A stretch of DNA of 7,818 nt from Candidatus Pacearchaeota archaeon. Lineage in GTDB: Archaea; Nanobdellota; Nanobdellia; Pacearchaeales; GW2011-AR1. A model generated the notes under the pieces. The model was given only the letters and a program-made list of their open reading frames with translations, had not been told where the DNA came from and ran no database searches. Position numbers and translations under genes: made by a program. Shown here piece after piece: positions 1 to 4,958 of this stretch (within the stretch, counting starts at the first letter, position 1; every line of letters begins with the position of its first letter). Location of the stretch: contig JAGLLG010000060.1 of NCBI GenBank assembly GCA_023140635.1, forward strand, positions 1-7,818, given 5' to 3'.

Positions 1-2
1 AG

Positions 3-491
3 GTGAACGTGGAGATTCATGACGATTTTCACGGAACAGAGAAGCCACAAGAGGAATCTTTGATTCCTCCCAAGCTCTCTGAAACAATCCCCGAATTACC
101 CAAACATACAACCATACCTAATAAAACTGGAACATATAAAACCGCCTACGATCCTTCGTGGTATGCCGAGCAACACGAACCTGTTAATAAAACTCCCAAG
201 AAACTAATTCGAGAGATTCCTAAGAAAACCTTCGAGATAAATACTATGCCCGAGAGCAAACATGTCCTAAAACAAAACGGACCGATCTTCGTAAGAATTG
301 ACAAAGTTCAAGTAGCACAGAAAAATTTTGAACAAACGAAAGAGAAACTGAAAGAGATAGGGTCTGTTTTGGAAAAAATAAAAGATGTTAGATCGAAAGA
401 AGAAGCTGAATTAAAAGGTTGGACAGAGGATATCGAGAAGATTAAATCACGATTATCTGAAATAGACTCAGGTATCTTCGACCAAATTTAA
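3..491 (+). CDS. Hypothetical coiled-coil protein, possibly 5'-truncated by window edge
   Basis: Family and function are not identified. The first ~90 residues are rich in proline, lysine and glutamate and look disordered. A short hydrophobic, strand-like segment (GPIFVRIDKV, about residues 93-102) follows, and then a charged amphipathic helix (about 103-155) that looks like a coiled coil. I have the impression that small proteins of this layout recur in DPANN archaeal genomes, but cannot test it. The GTG at position 3 is the first possible start in view; only two bases precede it, so the true start may lie outside the window. The TAA stop is followed two bases later by the ATG of a 22-codon ORF, and 84 bases later by another small helical protein on the same strand, so co-transcription is plausible. 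The role may be as a structural or adaptor protein; that is inference. Confidence 0.7.
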   Translation: MNVEIHDDFHGTEKPQEESLIPPKLSETIPELPKHTTIPNKTGTYKTAYDPSWYAEQHEPVNKTPKKLIREIPKKTFEINTMPESKHVLKQNGPIFVRIDKVQVAQKNFEQTKEKLKEIGSVLEKIKDVRSKEEAELKGWTEDIEKIKSRLSEIDSGIFDQI

Positions 492-493
492 TT

Positions 494-562
494 ATGAAAT
501 TAAATCAAAACGAAGTTTTGGAAAATAAGTTTTTCTACTTGCGAGAAATTTCTTTTTTCTAA
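494..562 (+). CDS. Possible 22-residue small ORF
   Basis: An ATG two bases after the stop of the upstream gene opens a 22-codon frame ending in TAA. The peptide begins MKLNQNEVLENKFFYLRE. The tight spacing would suit translational coupling, and the first part has a protein-like mix of residues. No family is recognised and there is no ribosome binding site. The last codons (phenylalanine-rich) overlap a T-rich hairpin, which suggests chance or a decayed remnant of a longer gene. Treat it as a candidate only. Confidence 0.2.
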   Translation: MKLNQNEVLENKFFYLREISFF

Positions 563-569
563 AAAGAAA
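549..569 (+). terminator. AT-rich hairpin with T tract, possible archaeal terminator
   Basis: Nine bases (549-557, TTTCTTTTT) pair perfectly with 561-569 around a three-base loop. The 5' arm holds a six-T run (553-558). Archaeal RNA polymerase can stop at T-rich tracts, so this may end the transcript of the gene at 3-491. It lies only 6 bases before the next start codon, so it could instead affect translation of that gene. Only one G-C pair is present, so the hairpin is weak. Confidence 0.3.
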
Positions 570-575
570 GAAATC

Positions 576-923
576 ATGGCATCAAAAGGAGAGCTCTATA
601 TCTCAGTAACTTCAGATAGTTATAGGAGGGCTAAGTCGCAGGTTCTAATTAGTCAAGCTGATTTACTTATCACACTAAGGAGATTGCATAACTTGAAAGT
701 TTTAGCAAGGCGAAAAAACGACTTCAAAAAAGAATTATATCGACTTTTATATTCGACGTTATCTTCTATCGATTTAATTCAAGAAGAAATTCCGATGCCA
801 AAAATCCCGAAGTCTATACAAAAAGAAGAACCTGTCAAATTAAAAGAGTCCCCTTCAAAACGAGACGCGGTTGAAAACGAACTAAGATTAATTCACGAGA
901 AACTTCGAGAACTAAATTCCTAG
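576..923 (+). CDS. Small helical hypothetical protein (115 aa)
   Basis: Function is not identified. The protein starts with a short hydrophobic stretch (GELYISVTS), then a long basic helix region (about residues 14-70, rich in Leu, Arg and Lys). A proline-rich linker (about 72-95) leads to a short charged C-terminal helix (96-113). There is no signal peptide or membrane segment. The abundance of Arg/Lys in the central helices would suit nucleic-acid or partner-protein binding, which is inference. The gene lies 84 bases downstream of another small helical protein on the same strand, and the two may work together. No clear Shine-Dalgarno site is present: the start is preceded by an A-rich stretch and a T/A hairpin. 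ATG 576 is the first start in this frame. Confidence 0.72.
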   Translation: MASKGELYISVTSDSYRRAKSQVLISQADLLITLRRLHNLKVLARRKNDFKKELYRLLYSTLSSIDLIQEEIPMPKIPKSIQKEEPVKLKESPSKRDAVENELRLIHEKLRELNS

Positions 924-941
924 ATCGCCAGAGATACCTAC

Positions 942-949
942 TTTTTAAA
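942..949 (+). promoter_or_regulatory. TATA box of alaS (leaderless)
   Basis: TTTTTAAA is centred about 27 bases upstream of the A of the alaS ATG (973). That is the archaeal spacing from TATA box to transcription start, so the transcript probably begins at or very near the start codon. No Shine-Dalgarno sequence lies between. Confidence 0.65.
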
Positions 950-972
950 AACCCTTATCTCTTTCATAAACT

Positions 973-2727
973 ATGAACCGAAAAGAACTCATCAGAAAAT
1001 ACATTCAATTTTTCGACTCGAAAAACCACATAGAAATTAAGAACTCTTCACTCATCCCTGAGAACGACCCGACAGTCCTATTCACCACCGCTGGAATGCA
1101 ACCATTAGTTCCTTTCTTGTCAGGTAAGAATCACCCTCGGGGAAAAAGATTAGTAAATGTCCAACGATGCATTCGAACAGGAGATATCGACGAAGTCGGG
1201 GACACATACCATCATACAATGTTCGAGATGTTAGGAAACTGGTCGTTAGGTGATTATTCCAAAAAAGAAGCGATAGAATATTCCTTCGAATTCTTGACGA
1301 AAGTCTTAAACTTGCCGATAGAAAGATTAGCGGTTTCAGTTTTCAAGGGTGACAAGAACGCACCAAAAGATGAAGAATCCGCAGAAACATGGAAGTCGTT
1401 AGGAATCCCTAAAGACAGAATAGTATTTTTACCGAAGAAGGAAAACTGGTGGGGACCTGCCAGCGAAACAGGACCTTGCGGACCAGATACCGAAATGTTT
1501 TATTGGAAGCTTAATGACAAACCCGCACCAAAAGTCTTCGACCATGAAGATTCAAACTGGGTAGAAATCTGGAACGACGTTTTCATGCAATACAACAAAG
1601 ATAGCGAAGGAAACTATAACGAAGCAAAACAAAAAAACATCGACACTGGAATGGGCGTCGAACGAACCGTTGCCATCTTGAATGGACTCGAAGACAATTA
1701 TCTCGCAGAAATGTGGAATCCTCTTATCAAAAAAATAGAATCCATTTCAAAAAAATCTTACGAAGGAAATGAAAGAGAAATGCGAATTATTGCAGACCAT
1801 GTTAAAGCCGCAGCATTCATAATCGCCGACGGCGTTGTCCCTGGAAACGCCGAACAAGGCTACGTTCTCCGACGACTAATCCGAAGAGCAATCAGAAATC
1901 TAAGAAAGATCGAAGTTCCTATTTTGCAGATGGACGCGACAGCAAAAATCGCTAAAGAAGTAGTAAAGATTTACAATGACTATGCAATTCTAAAAGATAA
2001 TAAAAACAAAATTCTCGAAGAATTAAAAAAGGAAGAAGACCGATTTCAAAAAACCCTCGACAAAGGACTGAAAGAGTTCGAGAAAATGTCTAAGGACAAA
2101 AACATCGACGGCAAAGAATCCTTCTTGCTTTACCAATCTTACGGTTTCCCAATTGAAATGATTAAAGAACTCGCAGACGAAAAGAAAATATCTGTAGACG
2201 AAAAAGCTTTCGAAAAAGAACTCGCAAAACATCAAGAGTTATCGAGGACAGCCTCCTCAGGAAAATTCAAATCAGGTTTAGCAGACAACTCTGAACAAAC
2301 AACAAAACTTCACACAGCCTGTCACATGTTAAACGAAGCTCTAAGAATCGTCCTCGACAAACCGGACATCTACCAGAAAGGTTCAAATATCACGCCAGAA
2401 AGATTACGGTTCGATTTCAACTTTGATAGGAAATTAACCGACGAAGAAAAGCAAAAAATCGAAGTCCTAATCAATAAAAAAATTCAGGAGAACCTACTTG
2501 TAACAATGGAAGAGATGACGCTTGACGAAGCAAAATCCCTCGGAGCACAAGGTGTCTTCGACTCGAAATACGACGAGAGAGTAAAAGTTTATTCAATCGG
2601 AAAGTTCTCAAAAGAAATTTGTGCAGGTCCTCATGTAGAAAACACAAGCGAACTCGGGCAGTTTAGGATTATCAAAGAACAATCGTCGAGTGCGGGGGTA
2701 AGGAGAATTAAAGCAGTGTTAGAATAA
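973..2727 (+). CDS. alaS: Alanine--tRNA ligase, short bacterial-type form
   Basis: Class II synthetase that charges tRNA-Ala with alanine in the cytoplasm. The 584-residue protein shows LFTTAGMQPLVPFL (motif 1 region, about 36-49), a motif 2 region RCIRTGDIDEVGDTYHHT followed by FEMLGNWSLGDY (66-95), motif 3 DTGMGVERT (224-232), and the tRNA-binding helical region around HVKAAAFIIADG (276-287). The editing domain follows, with zinc-type HTACH (447-451) and CAGPH (550-554). It ends at GVRRIKAVLE, the normal end of the editing domain, so the C-terminal oligomerisation domain of ~870-residue enzymes is absent rather than lost by a visible mutation. FEMLGNWSLGDY is the bacterial signature; archaeal AlaRS differs here, so transfer, perhaps from a CPR-like bacterium, is likely. 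The leaderless promoter supports ATG 973. The last 9 bases overlap the convergent gene. Confidence 0.97.
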   Translation: MNRKELIRKYIQFFDSKNHIEIKNSSLIPENDPTVLFTTAGMQPLVPFLSGKNHPRGKRLVNVQRCIRTGDIDEVGDTYHHTMFEMLGNWSLGDYSKKEAIEYSFEFLTKVLNLPIERLAVSVFKGDKNAPKDEESAETWKSLGIPKDRIVFLPKKENWWGPASETGPCGPDTEMFYWKLNDKPAPKVFDHEDSNWVEIWNDVFMQYNKDSEGNYNEAKQKNIDTGMGVERTVAILNGLEDNYLAEMWNPLIKKIESISKKSYEGNEREMRIIADHVKAAAFIIADGVVPGNAEQGYVLRRLIRRAIRNLRKIEVPILQMDATAKIAKEVVKIYNDYAILKDNKNKILEELKKEEDRFQKTLDKGLKEFEKMSKDKNIDGKESFLLYQSYGFPIEMIKELADEKKISVDEKAFEKELAKHQELSRTASSGKFKSGLADNSEQTTKLHTACHMLNEALRIVLDKPDIYQKGSNITPERLRFDFNFDRKLTDEEKQKIEVLINKKIQENLLVTMEEMTLDEAKSLGAQGVFDSKYDERVKVYSIGKFSKEICAGPHVENTSELGQFRIIKEQSSSAGVRRIKAVLE

Positions 2728-3738
2728 GACTCTTGCAAGAACTGGGTATTTTTTTGTCAAAGTTTTAAGTGTTCTATGTAAATATTTCGGCTTTTCTGCA
2801 TTTCTAAAAGGCTTAAAAAAAGGACTTTTACCGAGAGTTTCTACATATTGTGTACCTAATGCATTCTTAAAAGAACAATGATAACTATTCATCACTTTTT
2901 GGGTATCTTTTGCACCCCAAAAAGAATCCTCATAAGCAGTTTCAATATATCTCGTGTTCTCTGCATCTTCAAAGGACCTCCCAGAACTTATTTCAACATG
3001 CTCTGTGTTTTTTGCTTTTTTAAAGGAATTCCCATAACTCCCTTTTACATATTGCGTATTTTGAGCCTGCTCAAATGAATAATCCAAACTTCTTCCTACA
3101 AATTGTGTACCTTTTGCCAGATTAAAAGAACGTCCCATACTTGTAGCTACATATCCTGTATCTTTTGCCCACCTAAAAGAATTCCCACGACTATTTTTTA
3201 CAAACTTAGTTCCTATAGCCCCTTGTCCAGAATTTTCACTAAACCCCTCGGCATAATCTAAATGATCTGCAAACATTCCCTGCTCTTTTCTCAAATCATT
3301 AATCTCCCCAGTACAAGCAAGAAATCCATATCGCTCACCAAATCCCATATCGGTTGCCCAGGCCATATCCTTAAAACCTTTAGCAGTAAGATACCTCACC
3401 GTCGTAACAAGCCCAGCTTCGGGGGTTCCAGAATAAGCTCTAATAAAATCTTCCAAATCCCCATGACTAATCAAACCAGCATTTACATCTTTTATTAAAG
3501 AGTCTCTCAATGAGTAGATTTTATTTACTCGAGGCGAAGGACTCGCACAATCAATTTTCACAATCTCCCCTATTCTACCTCCCTCGGCAAACATATTGTT
3601 CAACCTTCTTTTACTCGCAGAGCGTTTAGACCTTCCCTCTGGAGAAGATTTTAAATTTTTCATTATAACATAGTCCAATCTTCTTTTACTCGCAGAGCGT
3701 TTAGGTGTGAATCTCTTAAGATATTTTAAACTTTTCAT
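2719..3738 (-). CDS. Protein with tandem 17-residue repeats and duplicated N-terminal unit
   Basis: Function is unknown. The C-terminal half (about residues 170-305) is built of about eight 17-residue repeats with consensus SF-x-x-A-x-x-T-x-Y/F-V-x-x-S-x-G, e.g. SFEQAQNTQYVKGSYGN followed by SFKKAKNTEHVEISSGR. The regular Ser-Phe, Ala, Thr and aromatic-Val positions suggest a solenoid fold and a binding role, which is inference. The protein ends in a basic tail (KKYPVLARVLF). The middle (about 70-165) looks globular. The N-terminus holds two 25-residue copies, each starting MK(S/N)LK and carrying KRSASKRRL. No signal peptide or membrane helix is evident. ATG 3738 is chosen over the adjacent GTG 3741 because a TATA box sits 25-26 bases upstream; starts at the second MKNLK or at MFAEGG would remove one or both duplicated units. 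The stop overlaps the convergent alaS stop by 9 bases. Confidence 0.8.
   Translation of the reverse strand: MKSLKYLKRFTPKRSASKRRLDYVIMKNLKSSPEGRSKRSASKRRLNNMFAEGGRIGEIVKIDCASPSPRVNKIYSLRDSLIKDVNAGLISHGDLEDFIRAYSGTPEAGLVTTVRYLTAKGFKDMAWATDMGFGERYGFLACTGEINDLRKEQGMFADHLDYAEGFSENSGQGAIGTKFVKNSRGNSFRWAKDTGYVATSMGRSFNLAKGTQFVGRSLDYSFEQAQNTQYVKGSYGNSFKKAKNTEHVEISSGRSFEDAENTRYIETAYEDSFWGAKDTQKVMNSYHCSFKNALGTQYVETLGKSPFFKPFRNAEKPKYLHRTLKTLTKKYPVLARVLF
2824..3231 (-). repeat. Tandem 51-bp (17-codon) degenerate repeats, about 8 copies
   Basis: Eight consecutive 17-codon units within the repeat protein share Ser-Phe at the start, Ala at position 5, Thr at position 8 and Tyr/Phe/His-Val near position 10-11. 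Copies differ at most other positions, so the array is old or selected at protein level, not a recent DNA expansion. The first copy (SGQGAIGTKFVKNSRGN) and the last are the most divergent. Confidence 0.8.
3601..3704 (-). repeat. 29-bp direct repeat, part of a 75-bp in-frame tandem duplication
   Basis: Positions 3601-3629 and 3676-3704 are identical apart from one C/T difference; both encode KRSASKRRL on the minus strand. The copies are offset by exactly 75 bases (25 codons). Similarity also recurs at the start of each unit (ATGAAAARTTTAAAAT), so the whole start region, including the ATG, appears to have been duplicated and then diverged in between. Confidence 0.75.
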
Positions 3739-3759
3739 CACAACCCGCAGTTTTTCAGA

Positions 3760-3767
3760 TTTATAAA
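3760..3767 (-). promoter_or_regulatory. TATA box of the repeat-protein gene
   Basis: TTTATAAA is centred 25-26 bases upstream of ATG 3738, the spacing for a leaderless archaeal transcript. It is the main reason for choosing that start over downstream ATGs. The 84-base gap to the next gene holds nothing else I recognise. Confidence 0.6.
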
Positions 3768-3825
3768 CTTTCGGAATTTGTTGTCATTATAGGATTAATA
3801 AACAATCAAAGTAGCACCAGAATAA

Positions 3826-4206
3826 TCACTTCTTCCCCAACATTCTCTCGATCTTTCCTAATTTTTTAAGAACATTTTCGATCTCTTTCTCTGATCTCCT
3901 ATTCACCTTATAATCATATTCCATTTTCGTCCGATCTTTTTGCGACTGTCTATTCTGACTCATCAAAATAACAGGTGCCTGAATTGCAGCTAAACATGAC
4001 AGGATTAAATTCAATAAAATAAACGGATAAGGATCCCAAGTATTAATCCAAGCATAAACATTTACAGATATCCAAAAAAACAAAAAAACAAAAAAACCCA
4101 TAATGAAAGTCCAACTCCCCGCCCATTTCGACAAACTATCAGCCGCCCTCTGACCAAACGACTCTGGACCATGAACAATCTTTTTAATAGGCATCACCTG
4201 TTCCAT
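3826..4206 (-). CDS. DUF1003 family membrane protein
   Basis: A 126-residue protein with two membrane helices (about 32-54 and 61-83) joined by a very short loop carrying DPYPFILLN, followed by the conserved MSQNRQ (82-87) with KDR (90-92) close behind and a charged C-terminal helix, probably a coiled coil (95-125). The GSW...DPYPFILLNL...APVILMSQNRQ...DR order is the signature of DUF1003 (PF06210). The biochemical role of the family is unknown. The N-terminal ~30 residues are amphipathic and probably cytosolic. A TATA box centred 26 bases upstream of ATG 4206 supports a leaderless start there; M5 is an in-frame alternative. It lies downstream of another minus-strand gene, 30 bases away, but has its own promoter overlapping that gene's 3' end. 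Confidence 0.92.
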   Translation of the reverse strand: MEQVMPIKKIVHGPESFGQRAADSLSKWAGSWTFIMGFFVFLFFWISVNVYAWINTWDPYPFILLNLILSCLAAIQAPVILMSQNRQSQKDRTKMEYDYKVNRRSEKEIENVLKKLGKIERMLGKK

Positions 4207-4227
4207 AAATCCTTTACGAAAAATCCC

Positions 4228-4236
4228 TTTATATAA
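4228..4236 (-). promoter_or_regulatory. TATA box of the DUF1003 gene
   Basis: TTATATAAA on the minus strand is centred 26 bases upstream of ATG 4206, implying a leaderless transcript. It abuts the stop codon of the upstream gene (4237-4239). Confidence 0.65.
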
Positions 4237-4653
4237 TTAGTGTCTATTAACCATCGCTTCAGCTTCACAATACATTGGCCAATGATTCCGTACTTCATTA
4301 TTTAATTTCTTTTTAGCAAAAACTTTAGCAAAAACTTTAGCAAATCCCTCCTCGACCCATCTTACCCCTACCTCTTCAGAACTAATTTTTCGTTTCTCTC
4401 GGTCCCCTAAGATATATCTATGATCTACGAGGCATCTCAACTGTACTAGCATTCTTTCATTATAAGTCATAGATGCAATTTTCTTCTGGGCACAATTAAT
4501 CCAACATCCATCACTAAGATCTTCTAGGACTTTTTGCATACGCCTTCTTATTAATATCTGAGAAATATCCCTAGAAGCAACTATTTCAGGAGAAATCAAT
4601 TCCCTAAAGAAACAATATTCTTTTTCACCAATTTCGCAACTGTAACCCCCCAT
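4237..4653 (-). CDS. Hypothetical cysteine-containing protein (138 aa)
   Basis: No family is recognised. The protein is soluble-looking and mostly helical, with six cysteines (residues 6, 14, 50, 54, 74, 129), two of them as CWINC (50-54), plus two histidines near the C-terminus. These could bind a metal, but no standard zinc motif is visible. A run of three near-identical tetrapeptides (FAKVFAKVFAKK, about 104-115) is encoded by a 12-base tandem repeat. The start ATG 4653 has a TATA box about 31 bases upstream, giving a leader of only about 5 bases. The gene is transcribed away from the tRNA-Glu gene, with which it shares an 82-base divergent promoter region. It may be host or island; nothing in it shows which. 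Confidence 0.7.
   Translation of the reverse strand: MGGYSCEIGEKEYCFFRELISPEIVASRDISQILIRRRMQKVLEDLSDGCWINCAQKKIASMTYNERMLVQLRCLVDHRYILGDREKRKISSEEVGVRWVEEGFAKVFAKVFAKKKLNNEVRNHWPMYCEAEAMVNRH
4312..4344 (-). repeat. 12-bp tandem repeat, about 2.75 copies
   Basis: TTTAGCAAAAAC occurs at 4312-4323 and 4324-4335, with a partial third copy to 4344. It is in frame and encodes repeated VFAK in the hypothetical protein. The perfect identity indicates recent slippage expansion. Confidence 0.85.
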
Positions 4654-4680
4654 AACACTAAAGATTATTAGAATATCAAC

Positions 4681-4688
4681 TTTAAAAA
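4681..4688 (-). promoter_or_regulatory. TATA box of the 138-aa hypothetical gene
   Basis: TTTTTAAA on the minus strand is centred about 31 bases upstream of ATG 4653, so transcription would start about 5 bases before the codon. Confidence 0.45.
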
Positions 4689-4693
4689 TATTT

Positions 4694-4718
4694 CTTTAGT
4701 TAATCTTTTAAACTAAAG
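4694..4718. promoter_or_regulatory. Inverted repeat between divergent promoters, possible operator
   Basis: CTTTAGTT (4694-4701) and AACTAAAG (4711-4718) form a perfect 8-base inverted repeat with a 9-base centre. It covers the putative TATA box of the tRNA gene and lies just upstream of the TATA box of the divergent gene. A further ACTAAAG lies at 4657-4663. A dimeric regulator could bind here; that is inference, and chance is possible in such AT-rich DNA. Confidence 0.3.
4706..4712 (+). promoter_or_regulatory. TATA box of tRNA-Glu
   Basis: TTTTAAA is centred about 27 bases upstream of the first base of the mature tRNA (4736), so transcription would begin at or close to the tRNA 5' end. Confidence 0.5.
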
Positions 4719-4735
4719 TAATTATTTGTTATCAA

Positions 4736-4897
4736 GCTCTCGTAGTCTAGTGGCCAAGGATGCCGCCCTCTCAAGAGGTAGGAAGTTTTAGTCGATGAGA
4801 TATTAAACTTCATGTCTACTTGGACAACTACCAATAATCTCCTACGAGATTTCATTGGAGAACGGCGGTGACCCGAGTTCAAATCTCGGCGGGAGCG
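4736..4897 (+). tRNA. tRNA-Glu(CTC) with an 89-base archaeal intron
   Basis: The spliced tRNA is 73 bases and folds fully. Acceptor GCTCTCG (4736-4742) pairs with CGGGAGC (4890-4896), with G4897 as discriminator. The D arm runs from 4745; anticodon stem CCGCC (4763-4767) pairs with GGCGG (4864-4868) around loop CTCTCAC; T arm CCGAG-TTCAAAT-CTCGG spans 4873-4889. The anticodon CTC (4770-4772) reads GAG, so it is tRNA-Glu. The intron (4774-4862) sits between positions 37 and 38, the canonical archaeal site. CCA is not encoded. The gene is 61 bases upstream of a tyrosine recombinase, so its 3' half is the likely integration target of the element to its right. No second copy of the 3' end is seen in the window. 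Confidence 0.93.
4774..4862 (+). other. tRNA-Glu intron with bulge-helix-bulge splice sites and internal hairpins
   Basis: The splice motif has a four-pair central helix (CTCT 4768-4771 with GGAG 4857-4860) and three-base bulges CAA (4772-4774) and AAC (4861-4863). Cleavage after the second base of each bulge removes 4774-4862. Inside, GGTAG (4777-4781) pairs with CTACC (4828-4832), enclosing GAAGTTT/AAACTTC (4782-4788 with 4805-4811) and TGTC/GACA (4813-4816 with 4823-4826). A separate hairpin AATCTC-CTAC-GAGATT spans 4836-4851. The helix on the intron side of the 5' bulge is weak, so the motif is of the relaxed type. A tRNA splicing endonuclease would process it. Confidence 0.85.
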
Positions 4898-4929
4898 TTC
4901 AGAATTCTTAATACGTGCATACCTCGTGG

Positions 4930-4936
4930 TTTAATA
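4930..4936 (+). promoter_or_regulatory. Possible TATA box of the integrase gene
   Basis: TTTAATA is centred about 26 bases upstream of ATG 4959, consistent with a leaderless transcript. The match to a strong box is modest. A six-base inverted repeat (TGCATA 4916-4921, TATGCA 4958-4963) brackets this region. Confidence 0.4.
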
Positions 4937-4958
4937 GCCAGCGTCGGTAAAGAAATAT

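Noticed and set aside
2023..2235. Phenylalanine-rich minus-strand frame inside alaS
   Set aside because: A mirror of the Lys/Glu-rich helical region of alaS on the other strand; composition reflects that, not a gene.
973..2727. Truncated or frameshifted alaS pseudogene
   Set aside because: The protein ends exactly at the editing-domain boundary, all motifs are intact, and short forms of this kind are known in reduced bacteria; no remnant of a C-terminal domain follows in any frame.
3601..3704. Two-repeat CRISPR-like unit (29-base repeats, 46-base spacer)
   Set aside because: Only two copies, a spacer longer than typical, the copies are in frame inside an ORF at exactly 25 codons, and similarity extends to the start of each 75-base unit, which fits a tandem duplication.
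4774..4862. Box C/D guide RNA inside the tRNA intron, as in some archaeal tRNA-Trp introns
   Set aside because: A GATGA core is present in the loop near 4794, but no CTGA D box and no second C/D pair could be found.
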